A stretch of 64,000 bases of DNA from Myxococcales bacterium. Its GTDB lineage: Bacteria > Myxococcota_A > UBA9160 > UBA4427. A program made the translations under genes and the position numbers. The notes under the pieces are model-generated. The model was not told where the DNA came from, did not search any database, and saw only the letters and a program-made list of their open reading frames with translations. The first letter of the stretch is position 1. Each line of letters begins with the position of its first letter. Shown here piece after piece: positions 7,566 to 17,400 of this stretch. Location of the stretch: contig JADFNE010000004.1 in assembly GCA_022563535.1 (NCBI GenBank), forward strand, positions 62,001 to 126,000, written 5' to 3'.

Positions 7566-9416
7566 TTGCCTCCCGGCGCGGGGTTCCATCAAGCACACCG
7601 CACATTGGACCGATCTAGAGCGACAGTGTCCGATTCTCGTTCAGCAACCGGCGCCCGATCCGGCTGGCTCTTCGGCCCCATTTCCGATCTCGGAATCGGC
7701 TGTGGGTTGTTGTTCTGGGCGTTCTTTGCGTGGATGGCCTTCGCGGGAGACAGCACCCGGGCGCTGCTCCCCATGGCGCTGGCACCCGTGATCGGGATTT
7801 TGATCGGCCAGCCCCACTACGGCGCGACACTCTTGCGCGTCTACGAACACCGGGAAGATCGTCGCAGCTACGCACTTTTTGCGGTCTTTGGCAGTGCCCT
7901 CATCTGGGCTGCCTTTGCAGTCGGGGTGCACAACGATATTGCGGGGTCGCTGCTCCTCACCTTCTATCTCACGATCGCTCCCTGGCACTACGCCGGCCAG
8001 AACTATGGCATTGCCATGATGCTGATGCGTCGCAAGGGAGCCGAGATCTCCTATCTCGCCCAGCGCGCATTTCACGCTTCATTCGTACTCTCTACCCTGC
8101 TCACCATTCTTTCATTGCACGGCCCAGCCAGGCCGAACGCCGAATACGCTTTTGTGGCCTACCAGGGAAGTGCGTACAACTTCATGTCCCTGGGAATGTC
8201 CGCAGCATCCAAGGACATCGCCGTCCTGTTGCTGGCGGGAGCCTATTTGGCGAGTCTCATCGCCGCCGGTTTCCTGCTCAAGCGCAAGGCGACGCTGCAA
8301 CAGTTGCTCCCGGCCGCTGCGATCTCCGCGACCCAGGCACTCTGGTTCGGCATTCCTGTCGTGACGCGGCACTTTGGACTCTTTGGCCAGATCGAGCCCC
8401 TGTCGGCTCAACACGCTGCGTATACGATATTCTGGGTCAGCGTCGGTCATTCGATTCAATATCTCTGGGTCACGACTTACTTTTCCGGTCGCGCTAAACA
8501 CCCGAGCCGGGGTCTCCCCTTCTACACCAAGGCCGTGCTCGCAGGGACCGCCACCTTCGCGATTCCCACCCTGCTCTTCGCACCGGGTTTCCTCGGCAGA
8601 GTCTCGATCGACGCGGGACTCCTGGTCATGATTTCGGCGGCGGTGAATCTCCATCATTACCTGCTCGACGCGGTGATCTGGAAATTGCGGCACAGCCGCA
8701 TTGCGAAGGTATTGATCCTCGACGAAGACCCCGATCAGAGTGAACCGGAACCCTCCGCATCTTGGGTGCGCCCGGCGCTCGTGTCTCTCGGTGTGTTGTC
8801 CGTCACCTTGATGAGCATCGACGCCGCGTCCACTCACCTTGCGACGCGCGCCATCGAGCGCCAGGACCCATCGGGCCTCAGCAGCGCAATTCGAGCTCTG
8901 TCCTGGATTCGACGCGACAGCGCGACGCTCTACTTCGAGCTTTCTACCCTGCATCAGGAGCGGGGCGAGATCGGTGCAGCGATCGAGAATGCAGCTCGCG
9001 CTGAAGAACTTCACGATCGCTACGCCTACGACATCCGTCTTTGCGCCCTCTACTCCCAGGCTCAACGCAACGAGGAGGGGGTCAAGGCCTGTCGACATGT
9101 CCTGGCTTCCCGTCCGCGAGATCCCATCGCAGCGATGAACCTCGCGCTGCTGCTGGCGCGAAACGCCGACCGCTCTCCCGCCGAGTTGAACGAAGCCATT
9201 GGCCTCGCCGAGCTCGCGAGCGAGGAACGACACCAGCAAGACCCCTACTTCCTGAAGAATCTCGCGCTGATCTATCGCGCCGCAGAACGCAGGGATGACA
9301 TGCAGCGCAGCGCCATACGCGCGCTAGAAATCGCTTCGGCTCAGCACAACTCGGCCCTCGAGGCACAGTTGCGAATCATGATCACGAAGCTCGGGGCCGA
9401 ACTCGCGGCCCACTGA
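7566..9416 (+). CDS. Polytopic membrane protein with C-terminal TPR-like region
   Basis: Roughly residues 35-430 form eight to ten membrane helices. His-containing motifs recur at helix ends: QPHYGATLLRVYEHRED, PWHYAGQNYG, VTRHFG, VSVGHSIQYLW and NLHHYLLDAVIWKLRHS. Residues 430-616 are soluble and helical with repeated Ala/Leu spacing (AIENAARAEEL, AMNLALLLARN, FLKNLALIYRAA), read as TPR-like repeats. The clustered histidines at the membrane face hint at a di-iron or heme site, as in some membrane oxygenases, but this is inference. I do not recognise a named family. The TTG at 7566 may be too early: a GTG at 7626 (VSDSRSATG) is an alternative. It converges on the DUF1214 gene with 9 bp between stops. 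Confidence 0.8.
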   Translation: MPPGAGFHQAHRTLDRSRATVSDSRSATGARSGWLFGPISDLGIGCGLLFWAFFAWMAFAGDSTRALLPMALAPVIGILIGQPHYGATLLRVYEHREDRRSYALFAVFGSALIWAAFAVGVHNDIAGSLLLTFYLTIAPWHYAGQNYGIAMMLMRRKGAEISYLAQRAFHASFVLSTLLTILSLHGPARPNAEYAFVAYQGSAYNFMSLGMSAASKDIAVLLLAGAYLASLIAAGFLLKRKATLQQLLPAAAISATQALWFGIPVVTRHFGLFGQIEPLSAQHAAYTIFWVSVGHSIQYLWVTTYFSGRAKHPSRGLPFYTKAVLAGTATFAIPTLLFAPGFLGRVSIDAGLLVMISAAVNLHHYLLDAVIWKLRHSRIAKVLILDEDPDQSEPEPSASWVRPALVSLGVLSVTLMSIDAASTHLATRAIERQDPSGLSSAIRALSWIRRDSATLYFELSTLHQERGEIGAAIENAARAEELHDRYAYDIRLCALYSQAQRNEEGVKACRHVLASRPRDPIAAMNLALLLARNADRSPAELNEAIGLAELASEERHQQDPYFLKNLALIYRAAERRDDMQRSAIRALEIASAQHNSALEAQLRIMITKLGAELAAH

Positions 9417-9425
9417 GGTCTTGCG

Positions 9426-10649
9426 CTAGCGCCGCTCGATCTCCGAGAGCTTCACCACACTGAATTCTGCCTTCATCGGCACGTCGGCGAGCAGGGTGCG
9501 AAAAACGATGTGGCCGCTGGTATAACCGTGAGTGCTGATCCAGTTCGGAACGCCGGGATTCTCGGCGCTGGCGTAAATTTCGAAGAAGTCGTCCATCCCC
9601 TTCTGAACCTGGCGGTTGTTGATACCTACCGGCGCATAGCGAAAATCCGCTGACTCCAGATAGCGGGTCATGATCTGGCATGACCAGTAGCGACACGGCA
9701 CGTCAGTGCCCGAGATCCGGATGGCTTCGTCGGGCGCAAGTTGAAACCACGCGCCGAGATAGTCAATGCCCGGCCCCGGCAGGTTGTTGGCGACGAGCTT
9801 GGGGTCGATCATGCGCGCCAGATCCTCGGGGCTGTGCTCGCCATCACCCGCGTCGTCATAGATCAGCACGCCGTTGTCGATGCGCGTCATGGCGGATCGC
9901 CTGGCGCCCTTGGCGCTCTCGTGGGCAATCAGGTTCAAGCCGGCAAAGACCGACAACCCGATCGACACGTCGGTTGCGTCCTCTACGAAATCGAGCACGC
10001 GCTGCAGGCCTGCCTCGAGATCTTCCTCGCTGTAATCAGAGGATAGTTCCACGTCGGAGGTACATGCGATGTTCATGATGGCCGGGCGATAGCGCCCCGC
10101 GTCGACCTCGAGCACGGACTCTGGAAAATATTCCCGCACGAACAAGATCGGCCGGGCATCCTCTAGCCGCAGCCAGTTGAGTGCACCCTCTGGCCGCTCG
10201 GCGGAAAGATGGATCTTGGCGATCCTCTCTCCAAAGACTTCTTCGAAGACGATGTCGTGATCGAACAGGCCGTCGACAATCTTGTAGGAACCCTGCTCGT
10301 CGAATGCATAGACCGTGAAGGAGAGAAAGATGTCGTCGCCTCGCCGAAGCGTCACCTCGTAGTTGAGGGTCTCGTCGAGCTTCGCCTCGTGGTACAGCGT
10401 GTCGGGACCATCGCCTTTGAACTTTCGGATCGGCGTCATCATGCGCGCCAGGGTCGGAAGCTTGCGGTCGATATCCATTTCGAGTTGATGCGCGGCTGAG
10501 AGCAGGCGTACGAGATAGCGATAACCCTCGGCACGCTCGCGGGGACTGCGGGCACCGGTCGGCCCGACAATTTTCTCGCCAATGCGAGCCAGCTCGACGG
10601 TAAAGCGATTCCAGGCGGACTGGGACAGGGAAGGATCGGAGGGGTTCAT
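9426..10649 (-). CDS. DUF1214 domain-containing protein
   Basis: A 407-residue soluble protein. The C-terminal third (about residues 290-400) matches the DUF1214 pattern, with YWSCQIMTRYLESADFR, NWISTHGYTSGHIVFR and a final basic strand. The first half is unlike classical DUF1254/DUF1214 fusions. DUF1214 proteins have no firm biochemical role; several sit beside lipid- or xenobiotic-degradation genes. The gene lies just downstream of the TetR-type gene on the same strand (72 bp gap), so it is the likely target of that regulator. There is no signal peptide. Confidence 0.78.
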   Translation of the reverse strand: MNPSDPSLSQSAWNRFTVELARIGEKIVGPTGARSPRERAEGYRYLVRLLSAAHQLEMDIDRKLPTLARMMTPIRKFKGDGPDTLYHEAKLDETLNYEVTLRRGDDIFLSFTVYAFDEQGSYKIVDGLFDHDIVFEEVFGERIAKIHLSAERPEGALNWLRLEDARPILFVREYFPESVLEVDAGRYRPAIMNIACTSDVELSSDYSEEDLEAGLQRVLDFVEDATDVSIGLSVFAGLNLIAHESAKGARRSAMTRIDNGVLIYDDAGDGEHSPEDLARMIDPKLVANNLPGPGIDYLGAWFQLAPDEAIRISGTDVPCRYWSCQIMTRYLESADFRYAPVGINNRQVQKGMDDFFEIYASAENPGVPNWISTHGYTSGHIVFRTLLADVPMKAEFSVVKLSEIERR

Positions 10650-10721
10650 TTCATATCCTCTTCAGGGCTGATGCTCGACACTGTAACTCGCCTGGAGAAA
10701 AAACGATTGGCCGGGCCGGGA

Positions 10722-11321
10722 TCAGCCGCGCGCCGCATCGCGATTGATCATCGCGATGAGTTCATGCACTGCGGCGCTGCGCTCTTCGTGCATGCGCGAT
10801 CGGTTGTCGAAAAAACCGAGCAGCAGCATGGCGTCGAAGGACAGCATCAGGCTGTGGGCGACCAGCTTGGGATCGCGATGGTTGGGGAGCAGCTGCGCGA
10901 CAGTCTCGGTCAATGCCCCGGCAAATCGGTGATTCAGGTCGAGCGCCGCATCAACGACGATCCCGCGCAGCTGGGGCGATTCGAGCGCCCAACGAACGAA
11001 AGCCGCAATTTCTACGCCGTGCTCGGCGGCGAAGTGCTCGGACATGGCGATCTGTTCTTCGAGGCGTTTCGTGATGTTGACGTCGTCCCACCGCCGGCTC
11101 AGGGATTCGCGAAATGGCGCAAGAATGCGATTGAAGGACTCGCGAAAGACGCTGGCCTTGTCTCTGAAGTGCCAGAAGACCGTCGCCCGGCTCACCCCCG
11201 CGAGTTCGGCGATATCGCTTACGGTGGTTCGCTCGTAGCCTCGAGCGATGAAGAGTTCGGTGGCAGCGCTGAGAATGCGCTTTTGTGTGTCGGCCTTGTC
11301 GCGACCATTGTTGACGCCCAT
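10722..11321 (-). CDS. TetR/AcrR-family transcriptional regulator
   Basis: A 199-residue repressor-type protein. The N-terminal helix-turn-helix is clear: RILSAATELFIARGYERTTV followed by SDIAELAGVSRATVFWHFRDK. The C-terminal helical domain binds an unknown ligand. I chose the ATG at 11321 because GGAGGCGGG lies directly before it; the frame is open further upstream to 11396, without a ribosome site. It sits upstream of the DUF1214 gene on the same strand and faces away from the sulfotransferase gene, so it probably controls one or both. No clear operator palindrome is visible in the 220-bp gap. Confidence 0.93.
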   Translation of the reverse strand: MGVNNGRDKADTQKRILSAATELFIARGYERTTVSDIAELAGVSRATVFWHFRDKASVFRESFNRILAPFRESLSRRWDDVNITKRLEEQIAMSEHFAAEHGVEIAAFVRWALESPQLRGIVVDAALDLNHRFAGALTETVAQLLPNHRDPKLVAHSLMLSFDAMLLLGFFDNRSRMHEERSAAVHELIAMINRDAARG

Positions 11322-11543
11322 CCCGCCTCCGTTGCTCTCCAAGTCTGATCGGGTCGCTAGCGATGGTGCCAAAAGCCAGCTTCCCTCCCGTATCATTCAC
11401 TAGACCCGATCGCGATTCGAGTCTGGTTAACAGCTGCGCGCTGCATAGGACCCCCCTAGCCTGCCGGGTTGGAAGCTCGGCGACCCTCGGCGTGCGGAAC
11501 ATGAAAACGGCACATCCCAGGCAAGTGATTGGAGCGGAATAGA

Positions 11544-12803
11544 TTGAGCAACCTGCAGTCCCACACGATCCCAGCGCGCCCCGCGTCCCTGCGGGCGATC
11601 GATGCCGTCGGCCGCGGCCTGGGCCGGCTCGGCTGGCGCGGCATTCGCTTCGACGTAGAGAGCCTGCTCGCCCAGGCGCGCCGGACTGCGGGTCTGGAAG
11701 ACTTCGGAGACCCGGCCTTCCTGCCCGGCTTGCAGCGGCTTGTCGAGTCACTGGAAGCGGACGCGCGACTCTCGCCGTTTGGTCGCTACGTCGCCAAGCT
11801 ACAGCTCCTCGAAGTGCTCGGGCACCGCCTGCAGTTGACCGACTACCGGCGCAGCCACCCCGAGGTGGCCGAACAATCAATCGTTCGTCCGCTGCTCGTC
11901 GTGGGCCTTCCGCGCACGGGTACGACGCTCCTGTACGAATTGCTCGCCCAGGACCCCGCACACCGGGCACCGCTGTCCTGGGAACTCGACGACCCTTGCC
12001 CGCCTACCGATTCGCCCCTAGCGGCCGACGACCCCCGGATCATCAAATGCGATCGACGCATGGCGGCACTGCGAGCTTTGGCACCGGGCTTCCAGGCGAT
12101 TCATCCAATCGGCGCTCTGCTCCCCCAGGAGTGCCTGGTCGCAACGGCCTACGCGTTCCTGAGTGTGCGCTTTGAACTTTGCTTCGACGTCGCCAGCTAT
12201 CAACGCTGGCTCACCGAACAGGACATGGGGTTCGCTTATCAAACCCATTTCGAGATCCTGCAGCTTTTGCAATCGCGCCGCGCGCCGAAGCGATGGGTTT
12301 TGAAATCTCCCGGTCATCTCGGCACCTTCGACACCATTCTCGACCGCTATCCAGACGCCATGATGGTGCAGACTCATCGCGACCCGCAGAAGGTCATCCC
12401 GTCCCTGGCGAGCCTGTATGCGAACATGCGTTCAATCGCGACCGAAGACCTGCAACTCGAGCAACTCGGGCCGCAATTGGTAGACACCTGGTCTGCCTAC
12501 CTCGAGGAAGGAATCCGCAGACGCCAATCCCGGCCCCACGCCGCGGATCAAATCCTGGATGTGCACTATCGGGATCTCGTCGCCGATCCGATCGCGTGCG
12601 TGCAGCGAATCTATCGCCACTTCGAGTTGCCGCTGGAAGACTCGACCCTCGAACGCATGCGCGCCTACCTCGCATCGAATCCCCGCCATCGCTTTGGCGT
12701 GCACCGCTACGACCATGAAAGCTTTGGCCTGGTGCCCCAGGGCGTCGCAAGCGCCTTCAAGCGCTACTGCGATCACTTCAGCATCGAACCCGAGGTTGAT
12801 TGA
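11544..12803 (+). CDS. Sulfotransferase-family protein
   Basis: Predicted to transfer sulfate from PAPS to a hydroxyl or amine acceptor. The 5'-phosphosulfate loop is LLVVGLPRTGTTLLYELL (about residue 120), and the 3'-phosphate-binding part is RWVLKSPGHLGTFDTILDRY followed by QTHRDPQKVIPSLASL, a typical bacterial Sulfotransfer_3 layout. The start is uncertain: a TTG at 11544 has GGAG nine bases upstream and is preferred over an in-frame TTG at 11529. Bacterial members of this size are common in myxobacterial and Binatota-like genomes and in actinobacteria, and often act on lipids or glycans. It is divergent from the TetR gene. The acceptor cannot be read from the sequence. Confidence 0.88.
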   Translation: MSNLQSHTIPARPASLRAIDAVGRGLGRLGWRGIRFDVESLLAQARRTAGLEDFGDPAFLPGLQRLVESLEADARLSPFGRYVAKLQLLEVLGHRLQLTDYRRSHPEVAEQSIVRPLLVVGLPRTGTTLLYELLAQDPAHRAPLSWELDDPCPPTDSPLAADDPRIIKCDRRMAALRALAPGFQAIHPIGALLPQECLVATAYAFLSVRFELCFDVASYQRWLTEQDMGFAYQTHFEILQLLQSRRAPKRWVLKSPGHLGTFDTILDRYPDAMMVQTHRDPQKVIPSLASLYANMRSIATEDLQLEQLGPQLVDTWSAYLEEGIRRRQSRPHAADQILDVHYRDLVADPIACVQRIYRHFELPLEDSTLERMRAYLASNPRHRFGVHRYDHESFGLVPQGVASAFKRYCDHFSIEPEVD

Positions 12804-12842
12804 TGATCGTTGATAGAAGTTCCGCCGGCAGAGCGAGGGCGG

Positions 12843-13727
12843 TCACTTCTCCGGCGAATCGCTCCAGGCGCCACCCGTGTACATGCGCAATAGCAGACGA
12901 TCGCGCAGTCGGTCCGGGATCAAGCCGAGCATCCCCCGCTGCATGCGCCCCAGTCGCGGCGCGAAGTAACGCGCCCGGGGCCGGCGGGCGTTTGCAGCCC
13001 GTTCGATGACCTTCGCAACGTCGTCTGCCCTGAGTGCGGAGCGCAGCTGAGTATTCGCAAACTTTTCGAGATCGAACATCAGCGGGCGGTAAGGGTTTGC
13101 GAGATCCTCGCGCAGTGCGCGACCCTGGATTCGCGCGCTTTCGAACGCCTCGGTCGCGACGAAGCCGGGGATGATCAGAGACACGGCAATGTTCCACGGC
13201 AGAAGTTCCAGGCGCAGACACTGAGAGGCCGCCTCGATTCCGGCCTTGGAAGCCGAATATGCAACGGCCAGCGGCGCGGCGACGCTACCTGCCATCGAGC
13301 CGATATTGATGATGCGACCGCCACCCTGCTCCCGCATCAGCGGAGTAATCTCCGAAATCAGTTGCAACTGCGAGATCAGGTTGACTTCGAAGGTATGACG
13401 TAGTTCTCCGCGAGAGAGTTGCTCGACTGCCGATGCGGGGCTGTAGCCTGCGTTGTTGACGAGAACGTCGATGCGCCCCCAGGTTTTCTGGGTGCGTGCG
13501 ACCAGTTCGTGGGTCTCCTCCTCACTGGCGAGATCGACCGCCAGCGGCAGAACCTCGGCACCAACGACCGCGAGTTCCTTGGCCATCGCCTCGAGTCGAT
13601 CGATGCGCCTCGCTGCGGCCGCCACGCGAAACCCGGCGCGGGCCAATCTCCGCGCGGTGGCTTCACCTATGCCTGAAGAAGCACCCGTCACGATGACGAC
13701 GCGCGGGGAAGTAGACACTGCATTCAT
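12843..13727 (-). CDS. Short-chain dehydrogenase/reductase (classical SDR)
   Basis: An NAD(P)-dependent oxidoreductase, cytoplasmic. Motifs: VTGASSGIGEATA (cofactor loop), DVLVNNAG, INIGSMAGS with the catalytic Ser, and YSASKAGIEA with the Tyr/Lys pair. The Arg residues after strand 2 (AAARRIDRL) suggest NADPH. The C-terminus is extended and basic, and residues 255-290 may touch the membrane. The ATG at 13727 is chosen over an upstream TTG. It lies divergent from the PKS operon, 325 bp away, so it could act as a ketoreductase in trans for a PKS whose own KR is degenerate; this is only inference from position. Confidence 0.9.
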   Translation of the reverse strand: MNAVSTSPRVVIVTGASSGIGEATARRLARAGFRVAAAARRIDRLEAMAKELAVVGAEVLPLAVDLASEEETHELVARTQKTWGRIDVLVNNAGYSPASAVEQLSRGELRHTFEVNLISQLQLISEITPLMREQGGGRIINIGSMAGSVAAPLAVAYSASKAGIEAASQCLRLELLPWNIAVSLIIPGFVATEAFESARIQGRALREDLANPYRPLMFDLEKFANTQLRSALRADDVAKVIERAANARRPRARYFAPRLGRMQRGMLGLIPDRLRDRLLLRMYTGGAWSDSPEK

Positions 13728-14052
13728 GATCGCGGAGCATTGCGAGGGCAATACGAGTCGTCCATACGCCAGCCTGTTGATTGTCAGACTGAACCCAGGA
13801 TTGAGTCGGATGCATCCGGGACACGCTACTGCCTCGGCGGCTTGTCACGACTCTCCTCGGGTGGACGCGGCGAGTCTTACGATCGTTGGACTCTCATCCA
13901 AAAGCGGTACTACAACTGCGGTTGCCTGGGCAGCGTCGAGTTGCAACTGTTCCGCGCAACTGTTTTCTGAATCCTGCGGCCTACTCGAAGTGTCGTCAGC
14001 TCGCTGCGCTCCCGCGCACCGAGAGCGCAACGAGAAATTGGGAGTTTGACAC
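13728..14052. other. Intergenic region upstream of the PKS operon
   Basis: About 325 bases with no supported gene, presumably holding the divergent promoters of the SDR gene and of the lipocalin/PKS/hydrolase operon. A 9-bp direct repeat (gcaactgtt) occurs at 13943-13951 and 13956-13964. No consensus promoter is obvious. Confidence 0.45.
13943..13964. repeat. 9-bp direct repeat, 13-bp period
   Basis: gcaactgtt occurs twice, separated by four bases, about 90 bp upstream of the PKS-operon start. It may be a binding site for a regulator of the operon. Confidence 0.3.
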
Positions 14053-14490
14053 ATGCATGCGTCTTCGCTGGTCGGAACCTGGGCGTTGCGTCGCTTCGAA
14101 CTGTGCTTTCCCGACGGTCGAATTACGCATCCCTATGGTGAGGACGTAACCGGGCTGCTCTTCTACGACGACACCGGCCATATGTCCGCAGCCTTCGGCA
14201 GCGCAAAGCGCGAGGCGGGCGCTTCCCTCGATCTCGAAGAAGTTGGCACCAAGCCAGCCTACGACGCCTTCATGGCCTACTGCGGCAGCTATGAAGTCGA
14301 GCAAGATCGCATCGTCCATCGAGTCGAGGTCAGCTCGCTCGCGGCCTGGGCCGGCACTGTCCAGGAGCGCAGATTCAAGATCGAAGACGGAAGGCTGACC
14401 CTCGTCACCATGCCGCTCGTAATCGGGGCAGACGCGCCTACGGGGCGCCTCGTCTGGGACCGCGTCGGAGCGGACAAGCAGACCCGGTGA
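14053..14490 (+). CDS. Lipocalin-like domain protein
   Basis: A 145-residue single-domain protein with the pattern of the lipocalin-like family: an initial LVGTWALRRFE, then GLLFYDDTGHMSAAF, a middle SYEVEQDRIVHRVE strand, and a last GRLTLVTMPL before a final basic-aromatic strand. Relatives fold into a small beta-barrel that binds a hydrophobic ligand. No signal peptide is seen. The stop overlaps the PKS start (GTGA), so translation is probably coupled and the protein likely binds the PKS product or an intermediate. GGGAG nine bases before the ATG supports the start. Confidence 0.82.
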   Translation: MHASSLVGTWALRRFELCFPDGRITHPYGEDVTGLLFYDDTGHMSAAFGSAKREAGASLDLEEVGTKPAYDAFMAYCGSYEVEQDRIVHRVEVSSLAAWAGTVQERRFKIEDGRLTLVTMPLVIGADAPTGRLVWDRVGADKQTR

Positions 14491-17400
14491 GCGGACCCGA
14501 GAAAGAATCGCAAAGCCCACTTTCGTCCGACCCCGTGACTCCCATCGCGATCATCGGGATCGGCTGCCGTTTCCCGGGCGCACGTGGCCCCGAAGCGCTT
14601 TGGCGAATCATCATCGAAAACCGCTGTACCGTCAGCGAAGTCCCGGAGCACCGCATCGAGTTGGGCTACTCGGTCGACCGCTATTACGATCCGCGTCCAC
14701 GCATCCCGGGGCGCATTTCCAGCTGCAAAGCGGGTTTCATCGATCACCCCGAGCGATTCGACCCCTTGCCCTTCGGCCTGACCCCAAGAGACGCTGCGGC
14801 ACTGGAGCCCCAGGCACGCATGATGCTCGAAGCGGTCTGGGATGCGATCGAAGACGCGGGCATCCCCTTCGAGGACTTGCGCGGCGAGCGTGTCGGTGTT
14901 CTCGTCGGACATACCTACGAAGATTTTTCACGCGAACGCATCGCGGTTCTCGGCGAAGACGCGGCGATGCGCAGCTTGGATGTACGCACGGCAGTGGGCT
15001 ACGCGCGGTCCGCGATCTCCGGACGCATCTCACATCAGCTCGATCTGCGCGGCCCGAGCCTCACCATCGACACCGCTTGTTCGTCTTCTCTTTACGCGAC
15101 TCACCTCGCCTGCCAGAGCCTCTGGCGGGGCGAGTCGACGTTGGCCTTTGCCGGGGGCGTGAGCTTGTTCTTGACGCCCGAGGGCAGCCTCGCTCTCTCG
15201 CGCAGCGGCATGATGGCAAACGATGGGCGCTGCAAGGCTTTCGACGCCAAGGCCGATGGCTTTGTGCGGGCCGAAGGCGCGGGTGTCGTTTTACTGCGGC
15301 CACTCGCGGATGCAGTAGCGAACGGCGACCCGATCTACGCAGTGATTCGTGGCACCGGAGTGAGTGCGGACGGCCGGGACGGCGGACACATGATGGCGCC
15401 GGGCCGCAGTGGACAAGTCCAGGCCATGCGCGACGCCTATCGAACGGCGGGGTTGGCCGCTTCGGAAATCGACTTCGTGGAGGCTCACGGCACCGGCACC
15501 TGGATTGGGGATCCGGTCGAGATCGCAGCCCTGGGCGACGTGATGTGCGAAGGACGCGCTGCGGACCGTCCACTGCTGATTTCCTCGATCAAGGGAAACA
15601 TCGGCCACGCCGAATCTGCCTCGGGTGCCGCCGGCTTGATCCGGGCCGCGCTCGCGATCGAACGCAGAGTCGTGCCTGCGCAGCTCCACTTCGAAACACC
15701 CAACCCACAGATCGCATGGGATGAGGTCCCGATCGTTGTACAGCGAGAGGCCACGCCCTGGCCAGAGCGCGACGTTGCCAGAGCGGCCGTAAACTCGTTC
15801 GGTATTTCCGGTACCAACGCGCACGTCGTGCTCGAGAGCGCACCCGCCCTGGACGAATGCGTCGAATCTTCATTCGACGGACCTCTGTTGTTACCCATCA
15901 CAGCGCACGATTCGAATGCATTGAGCGAGCTCGCTTCGCTGCATCTCGAACAATTGCGCGAGACCGCGTGGGTCGATGACGAAGAAACAAAACCCCAGGC
16001 GAAAGCGATCCGCGGCCCCATCGCATTGACGGATCTCGGTTACACGCTCGCGCGTCGCCGCAGCCATCACAGCGAGCGCCTCTCGATCGTCGCGGATTCC
16101 CCAGCTGCACTCGCCCTCGAACTCGAGGCCTACCTCGCCGGTACTCCGAGCCCCGCGTGCCAGAGCGGACGAGCGCGGGCCGGCGGGCCGGGCCCGCTCG
16201 TCTTCGTGTTTCCCGGCCAGGGAGGGCAATGGGCAGGCATGGGAGCCGACTTGCTCGACCGGTCGTCGGCCTTCCGCACTTCGATCGAGGCATCGGATGC
16301 GGCCTACCGAAAACACGTAGACTGGTCCCTGGTCGATGTGTTGCGGGACTCGCTGCGTGATGGCGGTCCCTTCGAACGCCTTTCTGTGTTACAGCCGGTG
16401 CTCGTCGCCGTTCAAATTGCCCTCGCCGACATGCTCGCCGACTGTGGGATCGTGCCCGACGCGGTGATGGGTCAAAGCGTAGGTGAGATCGCCGCGGCGG
16501 CGGTGGCGGGGGTATTTCCCCGGGAAGAAATCGCGCGCCTGGTTTGCCTGCGCGGCGCAGCGGTTGAGCACGCGGCCGGCAAGGGCGCCATGGGGCTCAT
16601 CGCACTTTCAGAAGATGAGACCCGCGAGGCCATTGCAAGCGCGGGGGACCGCCTCGAGGTCGCCGGTCAAAACGGACCCGCATCTACCCTGATCGCGGGC
16701 GATCGAGATCCTCTGATTTCCATGATCAAACGCCTCGAAGCCCGCGGCGTCTTCGCCCGCACCCTCGATGTCGACTTCGCCTCCCATTGTTTTCACATGG
16801 ATCCGTTGCTCGAAGCTTTCTCCGCTGAACTCGGTGCACTTGCACCGAACGAGGCCAGCTGTTCGATCTACTCCACGGTCGAGGGCGACGTCATTTCCGG
16901 CCCGGCGCTGGGTACCGACTACTGGCTGCGCAACCTCCGCCAGCGGGTGCGCTTTTCCGATGCGATGATGCGGGCACTCGAACCCGCCGAATCGACCTTT
17001 GTCGAACTCTCCCCCCACCCGACCCTCGGCACGCCCATTGGCGAGATCGCCGCCGTGCTGGGCAAGACTGCGCGCACATTCGCAACGCTGCGGCGCGGCC
17101 AACCCGGGCAGGAGAGCATGCTGCGCCTGCTGGGCAGCCTCTTCACGACGGGCCACCCCGTGGACATGAAGCGCTTGTATCCCCAGGGCCGCAACGTTCG
17201 TCTTCCCCTTTACCCCTATCAGAAACGAACTCTTTGGTTCGGATCGCGCCGCCGCCCACGACAAAGCGCGCCCATTCATCCACTACTGGGCAAACGCAGC
17301 CACGATGCCGCAGCTCCCCGACACCAACGCTGGGAGACGCTCATCGATCTCGACACTACCCAGGCCTTCGGTCTCGCCGAGCGCGATGATCTCACCGCAT

